This document shows, in pieces, positions 16,731-25,494 of a stretch of DNA of 64,000 nucleotides. The stretch comes from Zestosphaera sp. (GTDB lineage: Archaea; Thermoproteota; Thermoprotei_A; Sulfolobales; NBVN01), in assembly GCA_038727705.1 (NCBI GenBank), contig JAVYVJ010000003.1:78035-142034 (forward strand), read 5' to 3'. The notes below the pieces were generated by a model. The model was not told the DNA's origin. It ran no database searches and saw only the letters and a program-made list of their open reading frames with translations. Position numbers and translations under genes: made by a program. How positions within the stretch are numbered: position 1 is the stretch's first letter; every line of letters begins with the position of its first letter.

Positions 16731-17513
16731 ATGTTTTGGGTGTGCATTACGATCTGCTACGTTGTTCGCTTTGTTTCGACCGCTAGAAAGCGAGGGAAAA
16801 CTTTGGTTGCTTCCCGCGTCATTTCATGCCTCGTTAACAGGGGTTACGTCGTAGGGGTTGTGAAGCATTCTCACCGCAACGTGGACTTAGCCAGTAAGGA
16901 CAGCAACAGATATTTGAGAGCTGGAGCAGACGTGGTTGTGATCTCATCAAGTCTTCTGGGCGCTGTACTTTACAGCAAGTGGGTCGACGATCTCGAAAGC
17001 GTTCTAAAGTTCTTGAGCACACCTATAGTGATTACAGAGGGCTTCAAGGAATCAAGTACGGGTGACGCAATAGCGGTGTTAAGCGATGATAAGGAGTTTG
17101 AAGCGCTAAGCAAGACTGTGCATGGCAACCTCATTGCTGTAGTATTGAATGGTGAAGGGGTGGAAAGTTCTATCAATAGACCCATCAAAGTGTTTAGGAT
17201 GAATGATGTGGAACGCCTGGCGGACCTAATTGAAGAAAAGGCGCTCGATTACATAGAGTCTCAAACACCTAGAATCAACTGCAAGCACTGCGGTTACGAA
17301 TCCTGTAGGGCGTTCGCTAAAGCCTACGCCGCAGGTAAGACGGCATGGTGTCCCGTGAGATCTGACGTAAGCCTCCTGATAGACAACAGGCCTGTGAGTA
17401 TGAAGCCCTTCGTCAAGAACATCATCAGGTCAACAGTGGAGGGTCTCGTAGGTTCCCTGAAGGGGGTCAGCCCTAACGCGAGGAGGATTACGATTGAAAT
17501 CAACCGCGTCTAG
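16731..17513 (+). CDS. MobB-like GTPase fused to a C-terminal Fe-S (CxxCGxxxC) domain
   Basis: A 260-residue protein. The N-terminal about 170 residues match MobB, the GTP-binding adapter of molybdopterin dinucleotide synthesis: a P-loop-like segment ending R-G-K-T near residue 24, then V-V-G-V-V-K-H-S-H-R and the A-G-A-D-V-V-V-I-S-S strand. The P-loop lacks the usual first glycine (S-T-A-R-K-R-G-K-T). The C-terminal domain has C-K-H-C-G-Y-E-S-C and a later W-C-P, the 4Fe-4S ligand pattern also found in the gamma subunit of acetyl-CoA synthase. It may prepare molybdenum or tungsten pterin. Start is uncertain; 16731 is the first ATG. Confidence 0.78.
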   Translation: MFWVCITICYVVRFVSTARKRGKTLVASRVISCLVNRGYVVGVVKHSHRNVDLASKDSNRYLRAGADVVVISSSLLGAVLYSKWVDDLESVLKFLSTPIVITEGFKESSTGDAIAVLSDDKEFEALSKTVHGNLIAVVLNGEGVESSINRPIKVFRMNDVERLADLIEEKALDYIESQTPRINCKHCGYESCRAFAKAYAAGKTAWCPVRSDVSLLIDNRPVSMKPFVKNIIRSTVEGLVGSLKGVSPNARRITIEINRV

Positions 17514-17670
17514 AGGTTACGACCTCGCCCACTACGCAAACGACGTGGCTTCTCAACTATAGGTTCTTGGCCAACCCTGTTGAGTCCATGACTAACAGTC
17601 CATCTTCGAGCGACGACCAGTTTTAATAATGCTGATGTATCTAGGTTTACGGAGGAGGGGCTGGACCTAA

Positions 17671-18507
17671 GTGTTCAGTTCAGGTAGAAAGTTACTAATC
17701 GGCATGATCCACCTTCCGAGGTTGCCAAGCACTTCAATCAGATGTGAGACTGACGTAAGTTCGATGCTCGAAACCGCCGTTAGGGAAGCAACAACCCTTA
17801 TTGGGGAGGGTTTTGACGCGGTGCTGGTTGAGAACTTCGGCGACAGTCCGTACCTTAAGAGGGTTGAGGATCCGCTCACCATAGCGTTCATGACCGTGGT
17901 CGTCAGGGAGGTGGTAAGAAGTGTCAACGCCCCTGTTGGAATTAACCTTCTGAGGAATTCAGGGCTTGAGGCATATTCAATAGCTGTTGCCTCAGGAGCT
18001 AAGTTCATAAGAGTCAACGCACTCGTTGAGACGCTGATCACCGACTCCGGCATTATAGAACCTGAAGCCCCCAGGATGAGGGGTGTGAGGCTAAACTACC
18101 CTGGAGTCAAGGTATTCGCTGACGTGGTGAGCAAGCACGCGGCAAGCCTTACATACACTCAGAGACACGCTCAAATCAAACACACCACGGCAACGGATTC
18201 GCATGAAAGGGTGCTAGAGTCCCTGATCCTGGATCTCGCGGAGAGGGGAGGTGCTGACGCAGTGGTAGTAACTGGGCTCAGAACGGGAGCTGAACCTGAT
18301 GAACGCACTTTGAAGGAGGTCAGGGAATACTCCAAGATACCAGTTCTGGTAGGTAGTGGCTTAAACCCTCGAAACGCTGAGAAACTTCTGAGGCACGCAG
18401 ATGGAGCTATAGTGGGCTCATATGTCAGAGTGGATGGCAGGGCTGGAAACCCACTAAGTATTGAGAGGGTACGTGAACTGGTTAAAGCGGTCAGATCCCT
18501 CGAGTGA
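17671..18507 (+). CDS. BtpA/SgcQ family TIM-barrel protein
   Basis: A 278-residue cytoplasmic protein. Conserved family segments are I-G-M-I-H-L-P-R-L-P near the N-terminus, A-V-L-V-E-N-F-G-D near residue 52, N-L-L-R-N-S near 92, and G-S-G-L-N-P-R-N-A near 228, which give a barrel related to nucleoside and phosphate-binding enzymes. BtpA was named for photosystem I biogenesis in cyanobacteria, but homologues are widespread in archaea that do not photosynthesise, so the biochemical role is unknown. Start is a GTG. The gene stands alone. Confidence 0.88.
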   Translation: MFSSGRKLLIGMIHLPRLPSTSIRCETDVSSMLETAVREATTLIGEGFDAVLVENFGDSPYLKRVEDPLTIAFMTVVVREVVRSVNAPVGINLLRNSGLEAYSIAVASGAKFIRVNALVETLITDSGIIEPEAPRMRGVRLNYPGVKVFADVVSKHAASLTYTQRHAQIKHTTATDSHERVLESLILDLAERGGADAVVVTGLRTGAEPDERTLKEVREYSKIPVLVGSGLNPRNAEKLLRHADGAIVGSYVRVDGRAGNPLSIERVRELVKAVRSLE

Positions 18508-18655
18508 CCTCCGCAGAGTCTCTAAACCCACTATGTACACAGATATGAGCACTACAGTTCTCAAGTAGCATGTCAGCGGTGGCAACAGACCATCATGCCT
18601 ACCTCACAGGCTCCCACCACACACTATGTACTGCCTATAATGCCGGTGGGATTGA

Positions 18656-19615
18656 TTAAGTCTCAAGGATTTTCTTAAGGGTCTTCAGATCTATCCTGCA
18701 CCCCGTCACCACCAGAACCACCCTCTTACCTCTGTAGGCAGTGGGATCCCTTAAATATGCCGCTATAGGGAGCGCTGCTGAACCTTCAATCAGCATATGG
18801 TGTTTCTCAAGCATTAGTTTTATTGTGCCAGCTATCTCCGCCTCAGATGTGAGGACGAAGTCATCCACGTACCTCTTGCAGAGATCAAACGTTATGGAGT
18901 TCTCTTCAACCCCTCCCGCAACCCCGTCAGCTAGTGTGGGCTTCGACTCCACGCTCAATATCCTGTCAGCCCTCAGCGAGTGATACATCACTGCGGAATT
19001 CTCGGGCTGTACACCGACAACCCTAACATCGGGGATCACGTTCTTCAGGTAGGTTGCAATACCCGAAACCAGCCCCCCACCCCCTACAGGCACGAGCACT
19101 ACATCAAAGACCTTGAGCTGCCTGACTAGCTCAACTCCGACAGTGCCCTGGCCTGCAACCACTTTAACGTCATTGTAGGGTGGGACGTAGGTAGCTCCGC
19201 ATGATTCAGCATACCTCCTTGCGTAAGTCTCAGTCTCCACGGAGTCTCTGCCGTAGAACCTAATGTCGACCTCATACAGCATTATGTCCTGAATCTTGGC
19301 CGGAGACGCGTTCTCTGGAAGGAAGACAAGCCCCTTCAGACCCAGCAATTTGGTAGCATAGGCGAAAGCTACACCGTGATTCCCGCTGGACGCGGTCACG
19401 AAGAACTCGCCACAGTTGTTGCAGGATAGTAGCTTATTGAAGACGCCTCGAGATTTGAAGGAACCGCTCACTTGAAGGTTCTCCAGCTTAAGGTAGATCT
19501 GAGCACCACCTAACCTGCTTAAGAAAGGCGAGTACTCCAGAGGCGTCTCCCTAACATAGCCCCTTATCCTCCCCTCAGCCTCTAGAATCTCCTTAAACAG
19601 ATCTATACGAGCCAC
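18656..19615 (-). CDS. Threonine dehydratase / serine racemase-type PLP enzyme
   Basis: A 319-residue fold-type II pyridoxal-phosphate enzyme. The PLP lysine is K54 in G-S-F-K-S-R-G. The S-S-G-N-H-G-V-A loop (near 76) and a glycine-rich phosphate cup (V-P-V-G-G-G-G-L) near 172 are intact. There is no C-terminal ACT regulatory domain, so this is the short catabolic or biosynthetic form, about 320 residues as usual. It would turn threonine into 2-oxobutanoate (or act on serine). It is divergent from the DapA-family aldolase 58 bases away and may share a control region. Confidence 0.88.
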   Translation of the reverse strand: MARIDLFKEILEAEGRIRGYVRETPLEYSPFLSRLGGAQIYLKLENLQVSGSFKSRGVFNKLLSCNNCGEFFVTASSGNHGVAFAYATKLLGLKGLVFLPENASPAKIQDIMLYEVDIRFYGRDSVETETYARRYAESCGATYVPPYNDVKVVAGQGTVGVELVRQLKVFDVVLVPVGGGGLVSGIATYLKNVIPDVRVVGVQPENSAVMYHSLRADRILSVESKPTLADGVAGGVEENSITFDLCKRYVDDFVLTSEAEIAGTIKLMLEKHHMLIEGSAALPIAAYLRDPTAYRGKRVVLVVTGCRIDLKTLKKILET

Positions 19616-19672
19616 CGGTAATCTATAGTGAGTGTGAGGTAAAAGACTTATTTACTGAGTTTCGCCCTATAT

Positions 19673-20617
19673 GTGGGATCTCAAATGCGTCCTAGATTCT
19701 ACGGGGTGATAACCCCTTTCATCACACCGTTCAGAGAGGACTTCGCGCTTGACCTAGAGGGAGCTCGCTGGCTAGTCAGATACCAAGTCGAGCGTGGAGT
19801 TCACGGAATATTTCCGAATAGCACCACTGGGGAGTTCGTACACCTTACTCGTGAGGAAGCAGTGACGTTGACTGAAGTTGTCTTAGAGGAGGCAGGTGAT
19901 AGGGTGTGGGTGCTACCTGGGATCAGCGCCAACGCGACTGACGACAGCATCTCCTTAGGTAAGAGGTTCGCCGACATGGGGGCTTCAGGAGTTATAGTCA
20001 CGCCCCCCTTCTTCTTTAAAGTCTCGGGAGATAGACTGAGACTTCACTTCACCACCATAGCTGAGAAACTCGAGCTTCCCATCATAATCTACAACATCCC
20101 CGCTACCACAGGGATCAACATACCTGTCCAGCTGTATGTGGAGCTTGCAAGAGAGTACAGTAATGTGGTCGGGGCCAAGATCACTTTTGACAACTTTACA
20201 TATCTCAGGAATCTTATACAGGAAGTCAAGAGCATCAGGAAGGACTTCACGATCCTAACAGGGCTGGATGACATGCTACTCCCAACCCTAATGATGGGCG
20301 GGGACGGAGGTATCATGGCGCTAGCGAACGCAACCCCGCAGATCCACCGCGCGGCTTACGACGCGTGGGAGGCTGGAGATCTACGTAGGGCATATGAAGA
20401 GTGGAGGAAGATATTGCAACTCGTCAGAGTCTACGACTATTCATCAACTTACCCCACCGCCGTGAAGACTCTCCTAAAAACAATCGGTGCGCCCATCAAA
20501 CCATACGTAAGACGCCCACTAACCCCGGAGCCTCCGGAGGTCGAGGAAAGGATCAAACAGGTGGTGAAGGAACTGGGTTTGTCTTTCAATCCAATGAACC
20601 CCGACGAGGAAAGATAG
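19673..20617 (+). CDS. DapA-family aldolase (dihydrodipicolinate synthase / 2-oxoacid aldolase type)
   Basis: A 314-residue TIM-barrel class I aldolase. The Schiff-base lysine is K169 in V-G-A-K-I-T and the catalytic tyrosine is Y140 in I-I-Y-N-I-P. The N-S-T-T-G-E segment (49-54) binds the carboxylate of the pyruvate part. The family covers dihydrodipicolinate synthase, N-acetylneuraminate lyase and 2-keto-3-deoxygluconate aldolase. lysA lies 20 kb away, but no dapB or other lysine gene of that route is seen, so a sugar-acid aldolase role is at least as likely. Start may be the GTG at 19673 or ATG at 19685. Confidence 0.85.
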   Translation: MGSQMRPRFYGVITPFITPFREDFALDLEGARWLVRYQVERGVHGIFPNSTTGEFVHLTREEAVTLTEVVLEEAGDRVWVLPGISANATDDSISLGKRFADMGASGVIVTPPFFFKVSGDRLRLHFTTIAEKLELPIIIYNIPATTGINIPVQLYVELAREYSNVVGAKITFDNFTYLRNLIQEVKSIRKDFTILTGLDDMLLPTLMMGGDGGIMALANATPQIHRAAYDAWEAGDLRRAYEEWRKILQLVRVYDYSSTYPTAVKTLLKTIGAPIKPYVRRPLTPEPPEVEERIKQVVKELGLSFNPMNPDEER

Positions 20618-20870
20618 ATTCTGAAGCCCTATGAAACTATTTCATGCAGGTTTAGGTGCTGTTCGTGTTTTATTTATTGGTGAGGCTGGCTTTGTATGCA
20701 GGCATGTGGTACAGTCCAAGGAGAGCCAGTTGAAGGTAAGTCGGAGGTGTGGGGCTGCGGTTCATGACCATCCTGCTTAGGGTGGTGGTAACCAACATTG
20801 CATGCAATGGAGCCCCAAACCCAATGGCGAATCACTCATGAAAACCAAGAACCACAGTAGGCGGGGGATT

Positions 20871-20879
20871 ATTTTAAAC
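20871..20879 (+). promoter_or_regulatory. TATA box of the mre11-nurA-herA-rad50 operon
   Basis: ATTTTAAAC lies about 45 bases before the GTG at 20922. Because this promoter would sit inside a longer in-frame extension starting at 20802, it supports the shorter Mre11 start. Confidence 0.5.
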
Positions 20880-20921
20880 ATAATATCTTTAACTGAGACT
20901 AGTGTGTTAGGGAGTGGGGGA

Positions 20922-22178
20922 GTGGTTGAGTTGTTGTTGACACATGTGAGTGACTTGCATATAGGGGCTTTCAGCAACACGTCACTCTTCAAAGCACCGT
21001 TAAATGCCTTCGGAAAGATAGCTGAGTTCGCACTTCATGAAAAGACGGAGTACTTGGTTGTTGCAGGCGATTTCTTCGAAAAGCCGGAGTTCAGGGACTT
21101 CCCCACACTGCTTGGAGTGCTGAAGATTTTACGCGAGCTTAAAGAGAGGGGGAGTGTTAAGGTAGTTGTTGGCCCGGGCAGTCACGACCGGAGCTACAGA
21201 TCCGTCAGCACGTTGGAGGTTCTAAGAGAGGCTGGACTCCTACATATTCCAGAGCACGAGGAGACCGGAGAGTATCTCGTACTTAAACCTCTTGAGGTGG
21301 GCGGCGTGACTTTCTACGCGCTCCCAGGATTAAACAACAATAGGGAGGTAGAGTATGTCCGTAGCGGCAGAGTCAGGCTTGAGAGGCTAGAGGAAGTGAA
21401 AGGACCTGTTGTGCTGATAGCGCATACCAACGTGAGGTTCGAAGGCTACAATCCAGCAGACTACAGCAACAGATACGGGGAACTAACCCTACTCCCTGAC
21501 GACTGGTTCAGAAGACTCCGCGATAAAGTCAATTACATCGCTCTGGGCCACGTGCATTTCCCCGTACCAGTATTTCATGAGGGCCATCATAGGATGGTCT
21601 ACGCTGGGGCGCCGGTAGGCAGGGACAAGGCAGACCTGAGGGAGACCCTCCAACTTAGAAGGAATGGCTTCAACCGCAGAGCAGTGCTAGTCGATCTCTC
21701 AGATGACCCTCCGAGATGTAGGAGTATTTGGGACGACTTTGGTGTGGAGATCGACGAGATCGACCTGGACTACAAGGGGTTGCAGGAACTGGGAGAAGCT
21801 ATTAAGTCAAGAGTCTCAGCCATGAGAGGGATCTTCAAGGCGTTGCTTGTCGAGCTACGTGGAGTCAATCCCGTGATCAGAGGCAGGGTACTCCACGAGC
21901 TTAGAGTACTGGAGCTAACTCTAGGGACGCTCATTTACACAGACATTAGGGAGGTGGAGGTGATGCTGAAATCTCCGATAATCTCAAGTGTAGTCACTAG
22001 GCTCTCAAAGGATATTCAGGAACTTAAGAAGGAGATAGCGCTGGACATAATCAAGAAATATAGACTCAACACAAGCGTTGAAAAGCTGCTGGAGCTCTTG
22101 GAGACCCTCGGCGAGGACGATGAGCCGGAGAAAATCTATGAGAAAATAAAGCCTATCCTGGAGGAGATGGTGAGGTGA
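20922..22178 (+). CDS. mre11: Mre11 DNA double-strand-break nuclease
   Basis: A 418-residue manganese phosphodiesterase that, with Rad50, recognises and trims broken DNA ends. Motifs in order are S-D-L-H-I-G (I), A-G-D-F-F (II), G-S-H-D (III), the histidine in I-A-H-T, and L-G-H-V-H-F. Motif III is normally G-N-H-D, so the asparagine is replaced by serine here. I chose the GTG at 20922, with GGAGTGGGGGAG before it. The frame is open further upstream, but those residues are unlike the family and contain the promoter. The stop overlaps the nurA start (GTGA). Confidence 0.92.
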   Translation: MVELLLTHVSDLHIGAFSNTSLFKAPLNAFGKIAEFALHEKTEYLVVAGDFFEKPEFRDFPTLLGVLKILRELKERGSVKVVVGPGSHDRSYRSVSTLEVLREAGLLHIPEHEETGEYLVLKPLEVGGVTFYALPGLNNNREVEYVRSGRVRLERLEEVKGPVVLIAHTNVRFEGYNPADYSNRYGELTLLPDDWFRRLRDKVNYIALGHVHFPVPVFHEGHHRMVYAGAPVGRDKADLRETLQLRRNGFNRRAVLVDLSDDPPRCRSIWDDFGVEIDEIDLDYKGLQELGEAIKSRVSAMRGIFKALLVELRGVNPVIRGRVLHELRVLELTLGTLIYTDIREVEVMLKSPIISSVVTRLSKDIQELKKEIALDIIKKYRLNTSVEKLLELLETLGEDDEPEKIYEKIKPILEEMVR

Positions 22179-23482
22179 ACGTAACCGCAAACCCGCTCAT
22201 CAACGCCTTCAGGGAGGTCCTGAAGGATGTTGAAATGGACTATAGGGAGAGCTCACATGATTCAACATCACAACTGGAGTGGGAGATCTACAGGAGAGCC
22301 TACAGGTTGATCGAACTCAACAAGACCGACACTACTAGGAAGGACATTCTATTCATTGACTCGGGCTTCAGAACTTACGAGACCGATGTGTGTAACGTGA
22401 CTTACATACAGCTGGGGGGTCTCTACAGGGATGTGGAAGGGAACCTCAAGCCGATGGTGAGAGGAAGGGACGCCCTAATCTTAAGCGTCTCAAGAGTCAG
22501 GTCAGGCGATGGGTACGATGTGAGGGCCAGAGTGAAGGGCATAGACTCCAGAGTGCTCCTCGGCAGACCTGATGAAGAATTCGTGGCCGGGCAGGAACTC
22601 ACCAGGCTGATCAGGAAGATTCGTCCAAGGATTTCTAAGGACTACCGTGCTTACAGACGGTTCTCCAGGTACCTGACAGCGTTGATCGAACTTTCCTACG
22701 CTCTGAAGCTTTATGACGTGTTGAGGCAGGAGCGATCGCTGAACCCCCTCATAGTCATCGACGGAACCCTCATGAGGTGGTTTGCCGTCAGGCGGCGGGG
22801 CGGCACAGTCGATGGAGTGGATGTGCTGACCGCTCTAACAGGGCTGGACGAGACTACGGTTCTCAAGTACCTTACGAACGTCGTGGGACTGAGCAAGTCA
22901 AGTAAGACAACGAATCTCCTGCGCGTCAGGAAGCTCGTCAGGGAGAAGGGGTATGACGAGCTGAGTGAGGTCTACGGGATATTTGACTGGAATGGACTTA
23001 GGGAGGCGGTCGATCTAATGGGTGACCGCGATGTAGACGAAGGGGTTGAGGGAACTCTGAAGGAGCATGTGAGGATCTACAACAGGATGGTATATCATGT
23101 TAGAGGGGTTTGGGCCGTTAGAGCCCCCGTTGTGACGGTGGGCCTCAATGTCTACATGGTGGACGTGCATAGCATGAAGCCCGTCATAGACTTCAACAGT
23201 GACTCGCTTATCGTGGATAAAGATGCATTAAACAATGTTAACGAGAGGCTGGCTGAGGCAATACCCTCAGTGTTCGCTTTCAGATCTAGGCTCGTAGGGG
23301 TACCGCCGTACGGCTTCATGGAGGTTGATCAGGCGGTGAGGGTGGGTGGCGATGAGGCAAGAGCGATCGACGTAGCCTTTATCAAGGCGATCAGCGAGTC
23401 AGGGGGAACGGACGTCGCGTGGGCATTCGCTCTGATAAGTAGCTCTGTCTTACGGAGGTATGGTTACAGATGGGGGGTGTGA
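22175..23482 (+). CDS. nurA: NurA 5'-3' nuclease
   Basis: A 435-residue nuclease that works with the HerA pump in resecting DNA ends. Metal-binding acidic residues are visible in F-I-D-S-G (D62), V-I-D-G-T-L-M (near 195) and M-E-V-D-Q-A-V-R (near 385), the NurA arrangement. It starts with a GTG overlapping the mre11 stop, and its end overlaps the herA start by 13 bases. It is longer than many crenarchaeal NurA proteins (about 340), but the motifs are complete. Confidence 0.92.
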   Translation: MNVTANPLINAFREVLKDVEMDYRESSHDSTSQLEWEIYRRAYRLIELNKTDTTRKDILFIDSGFRTYETDVCNVTYIQLGGLYRDVEGNLKPMVRGRDALILSVSRVRSGDGYDVRARVKGIDSRVLLGRPDEEFVAGQELTRLIRKIRPRISKDYRAYRRFSRYLTALIELSYALKLYDVLRQERSLNPLIVIDGTLMRWFAVRRRGGTVDGVDVLTALTGLDETTVLKYLTNVVGLSKSSKTTNLLRVRKLVREKGYDELSEVYGIFDWNGLREAVDLMGDRDVDEGVEGTLKEHVRIYNRMVYHVRGVWAVRAPVVTVGLNVYMVDVHSMKPVIDFNSDSLIVDKDALNNVNERLAEAIPSVFAFRSRLVGVPPYGFMEVDQAVRVGGDEARAIDVAFIKAISESGGTDVAWAFALISSSVLRRYGYRWGV

Positions 23483-25494
23483 CTAACGTGGAGGTAGGTC
23501 GTGTCACGTCCTGGGGTAGAGAGGGTGTTGAGGTTTCGTTCACAAGCGAGGAAGTTAACGTGAAACTTGGAGATCTACTGTACGTTGAACTTGCAGACAG
23601 GGTAGTGGTTCTGGAGGTAGTGAGTCATAGGGGAGGCGTGCCGACTCATCCGGCATCGCTGGCTGTGAGCACTCTAGTGGAGAGCGACATACTCCGTAGC
23701 ACCTCGAAGGTAATGTCGGTTATCACTTCACCTGTCTTTGAGGTCAGGCGGGGGAGCGGGAGGGCTATCGTGACGAGACCCCAGAGCCCGCCTCCGCTGG
23801 ACTCCGCAGTCCGTCTGATAACGCGTGGCGACGGTGTGAGTGACCGTATAATGAGGGATCTAAATGAGGGCATAACACCGTCCGACTCCGGTGTTGGCAT
23901 AGCATGGCTCAGGTCCGGTAGCGCTCAATATGAAGAGTTGAGGAAGGTGAGGTACTTCCCTGAGGCATGCCTGAGGCTGGATCTAGCTAAGACCATACCT
24001 AAGCACGTACTGCTGGTTGGTGCGACCGGGAGCGGTAAGACCACGAGCGTCATGGGCATGGTCCTCACCTGGTTCCTGGAGGGGGAGGGAGGGCTCGCGT
24101 GGCTGGTCATAGATAGGCATGGCGAGTACAGCAGGGCCGAGTTCATGGACGCGGTTAGGACGGCTGCCCGATTGAACTCGGGTAGGCTCCGTAACTCCGC
24201 TAACCTAAGTATCCTCAGGCTGGAGCCGAACGCCACGCGGCCGGGAGATCCCAACACGTACGTGGGTGGACTGAAGGCCTCCTCAGTGAACGCTAACGAC
24301 GTCCTGTACTCCATGGAATTATGGGAAACGGAGCACTCAGAACTCAGCGAGTCCCTTACCATACTTCAAGAGTTTCTGAGACTCTCAGAGTGCCCGGAGG
24401 AGGAATTCAGCACCGGCGGTAGGGAGCAGTGTTTACCGAAGAACGTCGTCAATCTATTCTTCCACGGCCCGGATGAACCGAACGTCAATACACTAGCACT
24501 CCTCGCGTTGGTGGTCGATAACGTGATCAGGTACGACCACAAGGAAAAGAGTGAGGGGAGGATCAGCGGTAAGACGTTCTATGACGTCTTCAAGGAAGCC
24601 GGGATATACGTGAACAAACTGAGGGCTTACAGGAGGAAGGTACTCTACGCGTTAGGACTAACGACGCGGATCGAGAAGATTGAGGGCTGGTCGGGGAACA
24701 CGGTTGTGCGTGTTCTCGACGACTCCCATAGCGTGATTAAGCTACCCGCATTCATGAAGGAGGCATCGAAGGTCGCGGCGTTCTTAGGCGCCCTGGTCAA
24801 GGCAGCGGGCTCCACGACCTCCTATAGGTGGAGGGTTGCTGGAGGTCATGCGGAGTATACCACCGCTGAGGAGGGGATCGACGCGTCCAGCATATTACTG
24901 GATCTTGATAAGGGAGGTCTGATGGTGTTGGACGTGTCTAAGGTGCCACCGCACGTGGCCGACATAATCGCCATGAGTATCTTACGGAATCTCTTCACTG
25001 CCAGGCTCATGGAGGGTGTAGAGGCCTGCGTGGGTAAATCGGTGGTTTCCGTCGTGTCTGAGGAGGCCCCCCTCTACCTATCGCCTGACAGGGTTAAGTC
25101 ACCCTACAACATATTCGCGAGGATTGCTAGGGAGGGGAGGAAGTTCGGCATAGGGCTGGTGGCAGTTGCCCAGCTGGCTTCAATGATTGACCGCCAGATA
25201 CTCGCTAACTTCAATACGATAGTGGCGTTGAGAACTAAGAATCTCCAGGACATCAGCTACCTGACGTCGATAGGCGTGCCGGGAGAGGCGCTCATATCGT
25301 TGGGGGACCGTGAGGGATTTCTCTACACACCTGATTTGAGGGTCAGGGAACCTATACCAGTCTACATACCGTCGTACTATGACCCGGAGGTCAAGGAGCG
25401 CTTGAGCAGGCTCCTTGAAGAAAGAATGAATGCGGAGACCGGAGTCCGTAGGGCCGCCTCGAAGCTGGCCGAACGCTTTGGTGGTGTGAAATGA
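23470..25494 (+). CDS. herA: HerA hexameric DNA-translocating ATPase
   Basis: A 674-residue motor. The N-terminal beta-barrel (HAS) domain occupies about the first 140 residues. Walker A is G-A-T-G-S-G-K-T-T near 184. I-D-R-H-G-E-Y is the HerA signature just after it, and the C-terminal V-A-Q-L-A-S segment belongs to the RecA core. It pumps DNA into the NurA nuclease. At 674 residues it is longer than the usual about 500, with the extra length inserted mid-protein (residues about 240-470). It overlaps nurA and rad50 (4 bases), so the operon is tightly coupled. Confidence 0.92.
   Translation: MGGVTNVEVGRVTSWGREGVEVSFTSEEVNVKLGDLLYVELADRVVVLEVVSHRGGVPTHPASLAVSTLVESDILRSTSKVMSVITSPVFEVRRGSGRAIVTRPQSPPPLDSAVRLITRGDGVSDRIMRDLNEGITPSDSGVGIAWLRSGSAQYEELRKVRYFPEACLRLDLAKTIPKHVLLVGATGSGKTTSVMGMVLTWFLEGEGGLAWLVIDRHGEYSRAEFMDAVRTAARLNSGRLRNSANLSILRLEPNATRPGDPNTYVGGLKASSVNANDVLYSMELWETEHSELSESLTILQEFLRLSECPEEEFSTGGREQCLPKNVVNLFFHGPDEPNVNTLALLALVVDNVIRYDHKEKSEGRISGKTFYDVFKEAGIYVNKLRAYRRKVLYALGLTTRIEKIEGWSGNTVVRVLDDSHSVIKLPAFMKEASKVAAFLGALVKAAGSTTSYRWRVAGGHAEYTTAEEGIDASSILLDLDKGGLMVLDVSKVPPHVADIIAMSILRNLFTARLMEGVEACVGKSVVSVVSEEAPLYLSPDRVKSPYNIFARIAREGRKFGIGLVAVAQLASMIDRQILANFNTIVALRTKNLQDISYLTSIGVPGEALISLGDREGFLYTPDLRVREPIPVYIPSYYDPEVKERLSRLLEERMNAETGVRRAASKLAERFGGVK

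Noticed and set aside
20802-20921. Longer N-terminus for Mre11
   Set aside because: The extra 40 residues are unlike Mre11, and a TATA box and G-rich ribosome site within them point to the GTG at 20922.
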